NCBI GenBank assembly: GCA_032622095.1
Contig: CP136062.1
Coordinates: forward strand, 34,656,918 to 34,720,917
From: Siphonodentalium dalli
Lineage: Eukaryota > Mollusca > Scaphopoda > Gadilida > Siphonodentaliidae
Direction: 5' to 3'
DNA length: 64,000 bases
The notes beneath the pieces are model-generated. The model did not search any database. It had not been told where the DNA came from and saw nothing but the letters and a program-made list of their open reading frames with translations. Shown piece by piece: positions 22,680-35,519 of the stretch; the first letter of the stretch is position 1, and each line of letters opens with the position of its first letter. Both the position numbers and the translations under genes were made by a program.

Positions 22680-23640
22680 TAGCCAGGGACGTGGCTAGAG
22701 GGTCTCCGTTGCGGGGGGTGCCCACCTTGAAAATTCCAACTGAACATCCCCTTAAATCAGTCCAAACACTAGTGTTTCGGAATTCCATTTGCACCCCATG
22801 CACCTCAACTTCTCCCTTACCATGGCATTGTATACCCGGTATCAGAAAATTTAGATAACTGAACCTCAAAATTGCATAAATCCTACCATTTAGTGATCTA
22901 ATTGCAGACAAGTTGACACGGCCACAGGCGAGAGACCAGGACATACCGGGCCGACCATAGTTCGGCCCAGTGTGAGAACATTTTGAAATCTGAACACAAG
23001 TAAATCGCCAAATCCTAGCTTCAAGACTGGCATAATTTTTCCCTAGTGTTGGAAATTTCAAACGTGACACCCCCTTAGGTTGTAAAATTCCCAACTAATG
23101 ATCATTTCAGACCGCGTTTTGACATTTTGACAAAATGTGGTAAAATATGGTTTTCTTAAAGTAATTAGCAGTTGGTGTTGGCCATGGGGAGGAATTGGGA
23201 CACACCGGGCCGACCATGGTTCGGCCCGATGTGCGAAATTTTGAAATCTGAACGAAAAGTAGCAAAATCCTAACATCTAGACTGGTCTCAAGCTTTCCTG
23301 GTGTTTGAAATTGCAAACCCGACAGCCGCCACTTTGGTTGGAATATTTCAAACTAATGACAATTTCAGTCCATATTTTTTATAAAATGTAGGAAAATATC
23401 GTTCTCTTAAATTAACTAGCAGTTTTGGACTGGCCACGGGGCAGAGACCTGGACACAATCTTTCCAAGTGTTGGAAATTTACAACCTGATAACCCTCCCC
23501 AATGTTGGAAAATTTCCAACTGATGGCCATTTCAGTCCAAAGTTTTGACCAAAAGTAGATATGTATGCAAATGTTGGTCTGAAACAACAAATCCCCTAAA
23601 TAAATTGTTGGAAAATCAAACTACAAAAACAATTCCAAAC
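22680..23640. repeat. ~257-bp diverged tandem repeat, 3-4 units
   Basis: CCGGGCCGACCAT recurs at about 22946 and 23205 (259 bp). GTTGGAAATTTC-like words recur near 23048, 23304 and 23470. Each unit also has AACTAATGA.CATTTCAG and a TTCTTAAA.TAA.TAGCAGTT block. Units are diverged and indel-rich. Open frames on the - strand across it (for example 22654-23094) reflect the repeats. Confidence 0.8.
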
Positions 23641-23719
23641 CTACTGTAGGTGCAAAATTTCCAACAAATGTTGGATCAGGTATGAAATTTCCAACTGTCG
23701 ACATTTTTTTTACCAAAAT

Positions 23720-25454
23720 TGGGGCGAGACAGGCATTTGACTCTTTGGAATGGAATTTTATTCAAAATTGTATTAAATTCTTCAAATTTGGGCCCTCTAT
23801 AATAAGATCGGTGAGAACTTTTTAAAACAATTTTTATAGCCATATAACTAATAACGGAAATCTATCAATTAAAGTATACATATGCAGATGACCCAGTCCA
23901 CTGTCCACTAATCACTCGGCTGAAATTTAACCCAGACATAAAAGGTAGTCAAATAAGACACTGAGAATATAATCTGACACAATACGCAGATGACCTAACT
24001 CTCTTCCGCCAGGATGATTTAAAATCACTGAATAACGCCCTTCAAACTTTCAAAGATTTCGGAAGAATATCAGACTTTAAAGTTGACTTTGATAAAACCG
24101 AAGCCATTTGTATCGGACCAAAAGGTGGTTATGATGAAAACACCTACCGAACAAGGAATTCCTTGGAATCATAACTAAGCCTTTACTATACGAGGTGTTG
24201 GATTTAATATGTTCAATGGAAATCATATTGAAAGCAACTTAAAACCAAACTTGATTGGTCTTTTAGAAACCTTAGGCTCGTTGGAAAAATCACAGCTATT
24301 AAGACTCGAGCATTACCGATATTGACGCACTGCCTCACAGTGCTCCTTCAAACCAAATTTCAGACACAATCGAAGAATGTTTTTTCAAGTTTTATTGACA
24401 AGATCAAACGAAATTTAATAATTGATAACTTGGAGGTATGGGACTAAAATTCACCATTTAGCTTCATTTACGAAAGCTTTAAAAACGATTTGGATACAGA
24501 AATGAATTGACCCTAATTTGGAGGCAAGATGTAAAACCCTATTAGTTGACGACTTACAGCCTTTTGGGGGACATAAAATATGGCATCTCCATCAAGATGG
24601 TTTTAAATTTATTGGCAACAAAGTGAACTATTTTTGGAAAGATGTTTTCAATGCATGGGCTACCTTAGATCAGGGTACTACCCCAACCACATCAGATATA
24701 CTGTATAAACCACTATTCTTCAATAAACACATTCTGGTAAACCGATATATGTTCTGTAGTAAACAATGGATTAAAACGGAATTTACTTCCCGATCGAATT
24801 TGTACATAAAAATTCAGGAGTATTAGGATACGACATCCGTACTCCATTCACCACCTACCGATGTCTGTTGACTACAAACCTGGAAGTTGTATGCCAGGCA
24901 TAACCGGGGGATAGGCACAGTTACCACTCACAATCTTAAACAATCGTGAGAAAGCTTGCAAAAGAAATGGGAAGACAGGCTCATCAGAAAGTTTTAACCA
25001 GATGATTGGAAATTAATTTATAGGCTAACAAGTAACATCACAAATGATACTATAAATGTCTGAAACAGAACCAAGCTCACTGTGCCATACAGAAAAGAGA
25101 CAATTTTACACTTCTTATATGATTGTCATATCTCTAAATCAATTTTATTGGAATTTCAAGATATACTTAAAAGTAAATGTGAGATTAACTTTACAATTTC
25201 ACCAGAAAAAAGTAATCCTGGGGTTAAGTGAGGAAAATGAACCAAAAGATAACATGATAAATTTATATCTCCTCCTATTCAAGCGATACATTTATTGCTG
25301 TAAAGTAAAAATCACACAGCCTACTGTAAAGTGCTTCACATCATATATGGGAAGATATAAAATGCTTGAGCCCATACCGCTTAAACAACATGCCTCCAAA
25401 AAAGACCTTCACTTCCAAGAAAGATGGACAATAATTGAAAATCTGTCTGAATAG
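23720..25454 (+). pseudogene. Reverse transcriptase remnant of an L1/Tx1-like LINE
   Basis: The LINE ORF2 protein copies element RNA at the nicked target. The recognisable parts, in order, are QAFDSLEW (23729-23752, RT motif A region), a decayed RQGDPLSP region near 23885, and LTQYADDLTLF with the catalytic YADD box at 23983-23994. These are followed by KTEAICIGP, FLGI, the GKITAIKTRALP thumb motif, WKDVFNAW and a C-terminal VILGLSEEN...KRYIYCCKVK segment. Stops and frameshifts lie between the blocks. The longest intact pieces are 24518-24826 and 25056-25454. The endonuclease half is missing (5' truncation, typical of LINEs). The RQGDPLSP style and the long C-terminus favour L1/Tx1 over CR1. 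Confidence 0.85.
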
Positions 25455-26057
25455 TGGTCACGTTACTTTCCCTCCTTTCTCTTATTTACAGAAATCTCAG
25501 GGAAATTATATGCATTAATTCAACATTTTTCACAGGCAGTGAGTTTGATTCTATTATAAAAAATTCAAATATCAAACTAACTACTTCCACATGCAGGATA
25601 TTACTGGATACCCAAACCATTAATCACATAATCTAACTAAAAAAAAATTAGAAAATTGTAATTCCGTACTTTTATAACTCACATTCCATACATTTATAAA
25701 TCATGCGTGTCGTGTTATGTTCTTATGTTGATCCGAATAAAACAAAAATTAAATATCGATCACATCTTCGACAAAAGTTCTTGTTTCAGAGAAGCAGAGG
25801 ACATACTTAACAATCAGAAAAATTAATTCCGGATAATTTAGCCTTCGTTCTAAACCACACATATTAAGGGCTACTCATTTGAGCTTAAAACCCGGCTGCA
25901 CATTGTTCTCAGCGACAGTATCACATGCTATACTTTGATCGTATTGTTTTCTGAATGAACTACAATCATTGTCGTGCAACATAACATCACATGATCAAGA
26001 AAACAAATAACAAATTTACGCATATTATTAATTGTTTGTTCATCAAAGTAACCAGGT

Positions 26058-27537
26058 TTAGGACTCGGAACAATCAATCAGATTTCCCTGTGCACGGAAA
26101 CAGCATTCGTAGTCAAGTTTGTTTTTCTGTTCCAGGATGGGCGAATGCGTGTCGCTGCTCCTGGTTCTCTTCCTTTCGGCCACTCCCGTATCGTGAATAA
26201 TAGATGATACCTCCCTCTTTATCTCTGGGCTGAGATGAAGACCTGATTGAACATCATGTTGAAAGAAGGGTGTAACCACGTGTCATTTGTCAGTCCAATG
26301 CAGTTGCATGGTGTCCATAAATTTCAAAACCGGTTCTCTCCTGCACAGCTTCTCCAAAAATAAGTTCATTTGGGCAGCAGTATCGTTGAAGGACTTTATT
26401 TTGATCCTTTTTCATTTCATGCATGGTGGTATTGTGAACAAGTTTATGGTATGGCTGCGTTGCATCTGACGACAGTAGGACCCGTTGTATATTCTACAAT
26501 CACCATATCGTAATCACTATATTGGTGAATTATGTCATTTGTTCCGAGATGCACGAACACTGACTTGATCTTAATTTTGTCAATCTTAGCTTGGTTTACA
26601 CATTCTATTAATTTGGACACATCCCTAATGTCTGTGCCAGAATAGTTAAACACTCTCATCTATGGGTCCTTTATTTCTAGACCATAACAATTGCTGACCC
26701 CTAGTACAATCTAATCTGAACCTGTTTGTGTGTTTGTTTTGGTTTTGTGTGTAACTGGTGGAGCGTCGCTCACGATCACTGAGTCCGAATTGGCCGCAGC
26801 AACAAAGAAATTTCGTCCTCCAATGGCTGTCATGTAATAATCGATTCGGGCTTGGAGTGTTCTTGACTACTGTTAGCTTTTCCCGATTTACCGTTCTTTG
26901 TTTTTTGAGTTTGGGCATTGTGACATCTGCTGATTCTGTCCATACCCATACACTGATCACGAGTAACATGAACGCATCCACCACGTGACTTCCACTTTGG
27001 ACACAATGACACATACTGCTTATGCCCACTCAAACCACATTGTCTACAGACAACTTCCTGGTCACATTGGTATGAATTATATTCATCACACAGACAGTTT
27101 CCACACTTGGGCTGTCTGTTTGCCTAGTCACATGACTCCCACCTGTAATGTGACGATTCACACCGTGAACATATCTGCTTTTTTTTAGCTGACAACACAT
27201 CCAAATTAAAATCGTCGACCTCGATAATATTTGCTATTTCGTCCCAATCGGTAATCTGAATGTATCGATTTCCATCCTCCATATTTGAATCCCCAACAGT
27301 CTCTCGTTTCACACCTTCCTCTATCACTTTTCAATGTGTCGAAAATTCCTCTACCACTTTAGAATATTCCATCTCAAAAGGGGCCTCCAACACAGTCACC
27401 AGAATAACGCGCCTTGCTGTATCAACTGGTCTTACATGGCGCCCGGATAGCTTCAACCCTTCTGTTATCAGCTTACATTTTGAGTTTAGATCATTAAGAG
27501 TCACCAGCCACTCTTTTTTTGTTAATTGAACTGCCAC
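26058..27537 (-). pseudogene. LINE ORF1 remnant with zinc knuckles and SGNH esterase
   Basis: Reading right to left: a roughly 140-residue N-terminal region (VQLTKKEWLVTLNDLNSKCK at 27537; TDWDEIANIIEVDDFNLDV), then a cluster of Cys/His knuckles (CSRCESSHYRWESC, CGNC..C, CRQCGLSGH, 27170-26990). A basic linker follows, then an SGNH/GDSL-like esterase with block III VFVHLGTNDI (about 26550) and block V GLHLS carrying the catalytic His (about 26243). Esterase-bearing ORF1 proteins are known from CR1-clade LINEs. Damage: a TAG at about 27127-27125 and several frameshifts, including one near 27330. The first codon is GTG after a stop, so the true start is lost. No matching ORF2 lies downstream. 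The RT at 23720-25454 is on the opposite strand and of another clade. Confidence 0.75.
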
Positions 27538-28722
27538 TTATTGTTAATATCAATGGCATCGGAAACTCCTTGCACGATATTTAGGCGAGTTATTCGTCCG
27601 AAAAGGCTTCGACAAATTCTCACTGTCTTATCCCTGCATAACGGTTCAGCCATACCCACAGTTTATTCGAAATAGACACAATAGTCCACAAAAAAAGAAA
27701 ATATTCAGTGATACCGACACATGGATACAACAGGTGTTGTTTTATTTGACATAATTCACGCACTGATACTAACACTGATCTACAATTGACGCCATCTTGA
27801 ACTTGCTGTTGTATGCCTTTATTTTCCGAACAGCCCTTCCAGTGAATAATATAATGTGTACTTGTATACTTGAATGGGATAATATATTCATTGTAGAAAG
27901 GGTTAAGCGGGTACAGCTTTATTTTCGAAAAAATCGATGTTTATAAATGGGATCATAGACCGTATTCAAACCACGCGGAGATCAATCGTTGCAACAACAC
28001 AGCTTATTGGCTGGTGTAAAACATAGACGCTGTTGATGACACTGAACCGTGTTTGTCGTGCCATACTGTCCAATCGACGATATAGGTAAGTGCAATCTAT
28101 TTTTGTGTTCTGTTCTCTACATGTAAATGTTGTATGTTACGAAACTAATTGTTATTTTAATTTAATTTAGTATTGACAATTAAGTTAAAATGGACATAGA
28201 GCGTTTGAACCCAGAATTATGTATACTGGGTTATCTTAGCTTAAGCCAGTCGTGGTTGTATAATCATTAACTGTAAAACATTGAACCGTCTATGTATACG
28301 AAAACAGAGTAGTGACAGCCGATTGATTACCGGCTCGAAAAATAATCAGTAAACAATATATATCACACCAACTTCAATACTTTCTTTATTGTCTATCTGT
28401 GTGGTGATGGATTATTGGCACATTCTTGCGAAATATAATCTGTAATCAGATGAATAGTTGCCCGGCTCGTTGGTGACTGGAAATATCGACCCTAATTGCC
28501 CACGGTTGTAAACTCTCAACCCGTCAAACGACTCCGTCTGAAATGCACCCAAATATTGAAAAACGGAACTCGACCTCGAGTGAAACTAGAATGATTTCAT
28601 CTAAGGTGAAATCTGGTTATTTATCTCTCCATAATAACTGCTTGAGGACCCTGCAGTTAGGAGTTCTCCCATGAGTCACCTAATTGATTTTACGTACCGC
28701 CGAACACATGCGCCACATAACT
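27538..28722. other. No gene recognised
   Basis: Apart from the possible 5' region of the - strand LINE (up to about 27700), I see no gene or repeat here. Confidence 0.4.
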
Positions 28723-28875
28723 AGGGGATAATGGTGTGGTGTTTTGTGATTTCGGAAAGGTACAAGGGGAATATACTGTGGCAAATTTAGTTAATAGGCG
28801 ACGACGGTGGTATTTTGCCACAGGATATTCGCCCTGTACCTTTCCGAAATCACAAAACACCACACTGTTATCCCC
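28723..28875. repeat. 153-bp foldback at the head of repeat copy B
   Basis: GGGGATAATGGTGTGGTGTTTTG at the left pairs with the inverse CAAAACACCACACTGTTATCCCC at the right. The stem extends through TTTCGGAAAGGTACA and the CTGTGGCAAA region, giving roughly 65-bp arms. The same foldback occurs at 51008-51168 and, degraded, at about 5270-5370. Confidence 0.93.
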
Positions 28876-29650
28876 ATTTTAATTCTCTTCGAACGTAAAA
28901 CGTTATTTCGACACACACATGCCTTGTAATTATCGATAAAATGTGCCTACATTGAAAACACTCTGCCAATCCACGACTTTTTCTTTTAATTTTAATGCGC
29001 TGGATAAAATATAGTTCCTCAATTAGCATCTCTCTTATCGTTAAAGATGCTGATAAAGATGATAAGTTGCCACCTAGAATATAAATAAATATGCACAAGA
29101 ATTAGTTTCTATATCTAGCTGATGTCTTTTTCAGACGTTTACCACTTACAAATTCCGGTTTTTATTTTATAGCCAACTTGAAGTTGAATTGAAGCAAGGA
29201 AAAATTGTTTACTCAATGATATGTATTTCACGCCGTGTCTGTCACGGTTTCATGTCAAGAAATTTGGTCAAATGATATCAAGACAGTGATATTGATGCGA
29301 TATAACGGTGTTGTGTTTTGTGTTTTCTGAATGTACATATATACAGGGCGAATGAACTGACTGCCAAATTTCGACAAAGGCGACGTCGCTGGTTTGTTTA
29401 TATAGCAACGAGCTAATAACGGAAGTCAGTACACCGGGCGCCTACTCTATATGTCTACTCCGTAACGTCGCCGGCATGTACTGCGTGAGGATGATATCAT
29501 TGAGAGAAACGGAACATTGAGCGGATCTGGATTGGGCATGGACGAAATTAGGAATTCAGCTGACGGCAATATTGGCGCGCAGGAATATTTAACATTGAAG
29601 CGGTGAATCGGACTATACATTGCGACAGGTTATCGATGAATAACTCCCCC
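28876..29650 (+). repeat. Dispersed 0.9-kb repeat family, copy B
   Basis: Continues from the foldback with the same series of blocks as copy A: GACACACACATGCCTTGTAA, TTTTAATGCGCTGGATA, CTCTTATCGTTAAAGATG, TCATGTCAA.AAAT.TGGTCAAAT, ATAACGGTGTTGTGTTTTGTG, and a tail ending at GAAGCGGTGAATCGGACT. Small indels separate it from copy A throughout. Confidence 0.9.
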
Positions 29651-29989
29651 TACAAATATGTGATGTTTTCAGGGGTATATTGGCTTAAGTGCATTAGAAT
29701 GTTTGTTAATCAGTTCCGGTCATCATTTGACCGCTGCACTCGATGCAGAGAAGCTGGCTTAATATGTTGGTGTATACAGGCTCATATGTTCCTTATATTC
29801 CGATGATGAACACGCTATATATAATCATAATGGTATAGTAATATACATGGATTTGGGGTTCATATAATATGCTGAAATAGGTATAGGTGATGATGAAAAG
29901 GGTATATACAATAGATCGGTATGTAATATGTGGGGTAAAATGCAGTCTTAAACATGAAACAAACAGTTTAACATGAAACAAACATGGGT

Positions 29990-30185
29990 TTTGAACCTTC
30001 TCACATATATGGAACCCGTTTTGATTCTGGTCAAAAGCAACCAAAAGTGGTTTTGGTCAAAACCAAATTATCAAAAGCAAATTTGGTTTTGACAACAACA
30101 ATTTTCGTTTTGGTAGATTGATTTTGACCGAAGCCATATCTGGTATTGAGTAAAACAAATGATGATTTGGTTTTGAAATTTCCCA
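29990..30185. repeat. TTTTGGTCAAAACCAAA low-complexity tract
   Basis: Roughly 200 bp built from the words GGTTTTG, CAAAACC and CAAAAGCAA on both strands, so the tract is rich in short inverted repeats. A similar CAAAACCAA word reappears at about 30713-30760 inside the Helitron remnant. Confidence 0.6.
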
Positions 30186-30739
30186 TCAAGCTTCGGTAGG
30201 TCCTTGCACATAATATTACATGTAAACCAATATGTGAATGTATATGAATGTTCAAGCCATTCGTGCAAAATGTGCGCATGTCTACGTACTTTGTGATGTA
30301 CTCACTTTGTGTAAATCGGAAATGGCCACGGCGTGGAATAAGGGTGGATTTAACAAAACAAAGTTGAAGTTCGCAAATTAGAGGGCATTCATGGTAGAAT
30401 ACATGTATGAATATAAGATTAAACGACTTACCGCAGTGTATCGTCCCACCAGCTCAATCCAACAGTCCACTATTATGTCAAACTTCAAATGAGCCGCCGT
30501 GGGTTATTTAACCATCACAAATAAATCTTAGCGATACAGCAGCAGGATGCCCCATAAAGAAAGTTTGGACAGTTTGCTACGTAACGGACAGATATTCCGC
30601 GAATTGCCATGATAGGATCTATATAATTAATTACATAACTGATACAGATACGACATCTGTTGAAGTCCCAAAGGGACACGAAGGGTATGCTCAAACGCAG
30701 ATAACGCCTATTCAAAACCAAGATGAAATTGTTCAGAAT

Positions 30740-32345
30740 AAGAATTATTGGTTCAAAACCAATTGGTATTGAGCGGTATAGTGGTATAAACACATATTCT
30801 CCCTTACCACAGCCAGTCAGAGTAGTAGCCCCAATAACATGAGCCATTAGCTTAATGACCACCAGCAGTGTGTCGTTGCAAATCCGAAGCTGGTCTAAGT
30901 TGCGCGGAAGCATGATCGGTGCTCCTACTTTCAGCCGGAGATGGTGAGGAGGAAGACCTGGCTCTAATGGCTTTATAAATTATTTTTGGATAGTTGACAA
31001 TCTCTTATGAATCCGTAAAAAAATATGTATGAATGGGAGCTCCCGGATATATCACCCGAATGTGTGTTGTTGATGCTGTTCGCAGTCGCACTTTTTTGTG
31101 CAAAATTTGCCCTTTCGCACAGACAGTATGGTTGTGGTAGTGATCGTGCAGACTTGGGAATACCAGTGCAATCTGTTCATCAATCGATGTTACAACTGTG
31201 CTCAGACGGCAGGATCCTAATCTAAAGGCACCTTACCTTCTCCAAGTTATAGTAATGTTCGTGTGAACTGGCCAGAAAGCTGATCCACAAGGAGATGTGC
31301 TCGAATATTTGTCGAAAGTGTTATGAAATTAACGGTGTCACATGTTGTCACAACGAAGACTTACTTTCGTCCCCACTGGAATGGCTGGTAAAGTTTGCCT
31401 AAAGTCACAAGACAACAAGACACTAATTCCCCTATCTGAGCACTTGCATTTTACGAGTATCTTAATGTTCTGTCAGTTGCCTCCAATGCTCTCATTGTGC
31501 ATTCATCCCATACGATCATGTGACACGTTATGAGAAATTGTGCATGTCCGGAAGTCTTGGATACATTATAAACCGGTGCATCATTAGTCGCCAACTTGGA
31601 CCCTGTCGCCAAGTCTGACGGTAGTTTGAAGGCAGAGTGAGCTGTGAGACCATCCGGAAGTAGAGTGGCAGCAATATCCGACGAAGTTACAGCTACAGCT
31701 ATATTGTTCTGTTGACGAACTTTGGCAAGTAACATATTTGTGACGAATGTTTTTCCAGTCCCACCAGGTGCATCGAGAGAACATATTCATCCACTATGAG
31801 AATACACTCGTTCGATGGTGGTGGAATATGCTACTCTTTGGTCGGGTAAAAGCTTTGGTTCATTTGCATTAACGTATCTGATGCATCGGTGTCGTAGGAT
31901 ATCTCCCTAAATACATCGGTTGTCAGGTTGTTCAGCTCACTTCGATCAGTGTGAGGAAGACAAAGGGTACGCAGTCCGTCTCGTCCCATACAAATAACCC
32001 TGTCTTCGGTGTCAATTAAATCAACATTGTAGATCTCATCGATGTATGTAATTTCCATTTCCGGGTATCTTAATTGGGCCTGGTGTTTAAAATCTTCAGA
32101 AAAATCATCCCGATATGTCTGCCATAGTATTAATGGATTAGAAACTTCACATGATTTGATGATAATGGCAAAGAGAATTCTGGGCTTGTTGCTGAGTGCG
32201 ATGCGAAGCTTCCATTAAAGTTGCATCCCATTTGGTGTCGTCTTCGAGCAGTTCGCGCTTAATGCATGCTTCTCGGTAAGTAGCGCATACATTGTCGCCC
32301 AGAGTCCGGAGATCTGCAAACGAAGTGGGGCCCTCGACTTCATGT
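30740..32345 (-). pseudogene. Helitron helicase domain (decayed)
   Basis: This is the SF1B (Pif1-like) helicase part of a Helitron transposase, read right to left. It starts with GPTSFADLRTLGDNVCATYREACIKRELLEDD (from about 32320), then the linker at 32058-31831 (TDVFREISYD). Walker A is APGGTGKTF (GGTGKT at 31765-31748), followed by AATLLPDGLTAHSAFKLP, Walker B region IVWDECTM (about 31510), LRQTLPAIPVGTK, NIRAHLLVDQLSGQF and LPRNLDQLRICNDTLL (30910 down). NRRYLRLSIPF then matches the usual RRQFP region. Stops and frame changes separate the blocks. This is the C-terminal half of the Rep protein at 36473-38160; 4.1 kb of other repeats lies between. Confidence 0.88.
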
Positions 32346-32760
32346 AGGAGTAGTCTTAAAAAGAAACATTCATGTTTGTTCGTATGGATGGTGTGTACTA
32401 TACATATATCAGTGTCAAGTCTAATACCATCATGACCAATGCTATCCTTTAACCTCTAAGACATGAGTTCACATGTTACTTGCGACATGTGCAGTATTTA
32501 CAAAGTGCTAAGTGTGATATATATACATATTCACAAAGAAGACAGAAGAATGAAAAGAAGAAGCAGAAAAAGAAGAAGACAGAAGATTGATTGATAGATA
32601 GATAGATATGGCGGTAGTCTCTCTGTTATCCAATGCCAATCCTCATTATCTTCATTTTTATATTCATCTAATATGTTCTACCAGTATATTTTTCGAAGAT
32701 GTCTTATTATACTAATAACAATAATAATAATAATAATAATAATACTAACAACAACAGCAA
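32346..32760. repeat. Purine-rich and AAT microsatellites
   Basis: AAGAAG/GATAGATA purine-rich sequence (about 32535-32607) and an (AAT)n tract (about 32715-32750) at the right border of the block that splits the Helitron. No gene. Confidence 0.85.
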
Positions 32761-33079
32761 CAATTTGGCTTGAAATTTCAATAACATTAATAAAATGTTT
32801 TCTCAAGTCAACGAGACCAGACTATGTCAGTAGCTCGGAAAACTTTTTCTACAACAACACCTCGTTTTCTTCTATTTCATCTCTTGTTGTGCCACGTGTA
32901 GTAGGATGGTACTTGTTATAAAACAATGTTAGGGTGAATGAATCCTCTTGACAGTTTAAAGATAGCATTTAGTGTAGTATCTCACGGTTCTATTGTCTGA
33001 TTTGTAGCATTCTCAGTGGTAAAACAAGAAATTCAATTAATTGAGGAAAAACACCCACTGTCCTGAGTGGTATTGATAA

Positions 33080-33100
33080 GCTATCGGGGGGGGGGGGGGG
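33080..33100. repeat. Poly-G tract
   Basis: A run of about 14 G following CTATC, isolated in unique sequence. Confidence 0.9.
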
Positions 33101-33415
33101 TCCAACAGCTTGAATTTGGGAATAACCCACCATTTATGATAGATATTCAACCAGGCTGTGCTTAAGTTTCTCAGTTGATGACTGATGTACATATACAGTA
33201 CACACAAATAGTAATAACAATTAACGTTATGATTTTGAAACTAACCATGCTAGAATATTAACGGTAAGGTGGTATTAACTACTACGAGCACTATTAATAA
33301 TAATAGTACTATTCTATTATAATATATGTGGGCATGATGTATGGAAATATTAAAGGACAAACCAATAGTTACAATACAATTATAGCTTTTTTTTAATTAA
33401 GCGCAAGAAGAGCTA

Positions 33416-33770
33416 ATTGTGCTTAAGCACAATAAGGGAATCTTATTGTGCTTAAGTGCAATAAGGGAATATTTATTTGCGCTTAAGCGCAATGAAGAAT
33501 ATTCAAATTTCGCTGATAAAGCCCAATAATGAATCTCTTAATAAGGAATAATATATTATATATCGTACACAAACTCCTTATAATTCAGGTGGTGTAGTCC
33601 ATCTCCATGGTACAATGGGTGGAACAAATATAGGATTATTCTACTATTTGCAGAAAGTTGATCTAATAAGAGAGATATTAATTGTGTTTAAGTGCAATGG
33701 GAAGTAATTGGGGTTAAGCATAATAAGGAATGTCTTATTGCATTCTCATTGGGCTTAAGCGCAATTAGGG
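33416..33770. repeat. Cluster of ATTGYGCTTAAGCRCAAT palindromes
   Basis: A perfect 18-bp palindrome (33416-33433) is followed by close relatives at about 33444, 33474 and, after a gap, 33678, 33700 and 33748. Each is a CTTAAG core inside ATTG...CAAT. Spacing is irregular, unlike a minisatellite. The intervening word ATAAGGGAAT is also partly repeated. Confidence 0.8.
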
Positions 33771-34134
33771 ATTCATTAGGTTATTGCGGTTAATCGAAAT
33801 TGTCTATTAAATGTCAATTTTGTTTCCCATAGAGATCATCAATGATGTCTATGCGCAAGTGACCGACGCCAATCTTCTCTGTTGGGATTCCAATTGTTGG
33901 CTTATTAAAGATGCACATATGCTGAAGATACAGTCGCGCTCGAAACGCGCTCCCATGCATGTAGGTCGGCTTTTGGCACCAAGTGAATTAAAATGTCATT
34001 GAAATAATCGGTTTCTCCCCATAAACATCCATATATTCAAAATACATGTTTTTGGAGCAGTATTAGGTAGTCCATAGTGGACGCCATCATGGAATTTATT
34101 TTTTTTTGTTTAATTTTCAGACATATTTAGTAGT

Positions 34135-34400
34135 TATGTGGATGGAGTTATCATTAACCTCACATCCTTATATTGGTTATGCGGATGGGGTCATCATTAA
34201 ACCTCACATCCTTATATTGGTTATGTGGATGGGGTTATCATTAAACCTCACATCCTTATATTGCAGGTTATGTAGATGGAGTTATAATTAAACCTCGCAT
34301 CATTGTATTGGTTATTTAGATGGAGTTATCATTATACCTCACATCCTTATATTGGTTATTTAGATGGTTATCATTATACCTCACATCAGTGTGTTGGGGA
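34135..34400 (+). repeat. 42-bp tandem repeat, ~6 units
   Basis: CACATCCTTATATTGG recurs at about 34162, 34204, 34246, 34289 (diverged) and 34332. Each is preceded by GGATGGRGTTATCATTA. The unit is 42 bp, a multiple of three, so it keeps a frame open (34106-34291), but nothing supports translation. Confidence 0.9.
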
Positions 34401-34639
34401 TTTTGGACCTTGACTTGGGACCTTTGGTTTTGGTGAGTTTGAAGCCTGTTTACATTTCAAAATGTTGTCAGTTTTGTATCGTCTGCAGCGGAACTCGGCA
34501 TGTTGAAGCAAATGTTACAAGGCATTGCACCGTTATGATTTTGGCATTGTTGAACAGAAGAGAAATACAGAATACAAATCAGTATCAAATGATAAAATGT
34601 ATATGTAGAGTCTACAATACAAATGAAAAAATTGGGGAG

Positions 34640-35440
34640 GGGTGGGCGATACGGGGAAATATGGGTTGATACCGATATAGATTTGAAGAGCGATAATGTC
34701 CAATGTTGATGTTCTATGCATCTCAACTCTATTGTTGCGACAAGGCTATACAATAAGGGGGGGGTGTCAGAAACTTATTTATCTCTACATAGTGCCAGAA
34801 TAGTTATTTATCGACTTCTATAGTGGTACAATGAAAATTAGAATCAAATTATAAAATATGTATATAACATAACTATATCGATGAAAAGAAAAATAATAAT
34901 TTGGGCCGGGATTAGATGTTGGGTTGGTTATATGGAGTAACAGGACTTCATACGATGAACTGACATAAATTAGTAGAGCTATAGTGATCAATGTTGACAT
35001 GTAATGCATCGCGACTGTACTGTAGCGACAATTGTATAAAATTGGGGGGGGGTCTGAAATTATCTCTATCTCAACATATGGCACCATAATTATATAGAAA
35101 GGAATATCAATTGATATATGTATACGGCATAGTACACGTAATACCATAGACATAAGTATTGATCACATGTTAAAAATATGTACATAACTCGACTATACCG
35201 ATGAAAAAAATAATAAATTGGACCGGGATTAGAGTTGGGTTGGTTACATGTGGATAATTGGATATGCGGTTAATACTGATGACACAATATATATTAGTAG
35301 AGCGATAAAGACCAATGTTGACACTTAATCAGCCTATATGCGGGGAAAATAGGGGTTGATACGATAGACCGAAATAAATTTGTCGAGTGATAGTGACCAA
35401 TGTTGACTTATAAAGTAATGCGACTGTACTGTTGCACAAT
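34640..35440. repeat. ~316-bp tandem repeat, 2-3 diverged units
   Basis: GACCGGGATTAGA-like words at about 34902 and 35220 lie about 316-318 bp apart. The blocks ATGAAAAAAATAATAA, CAATGTTGACATGTAA and CGACTGTACTGT, plus a G7-G8 tract, recur in the same order. The ends are indistinct. Confidence 0.75.
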
Positions 35441-35519
35441 TATCAGGTAGAAATTGTCAAATATGTACCCTGGTGTCCAATATGGAGCACCTCAGAAAAC
35501 ATTCGCAGGGCCCTAAAAT

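Noticed and set aside
22654-23094. 146-codon - strand frame
   Set aside because: It falls within the 257-bp tandem repeats; other units are not open in the same frame.
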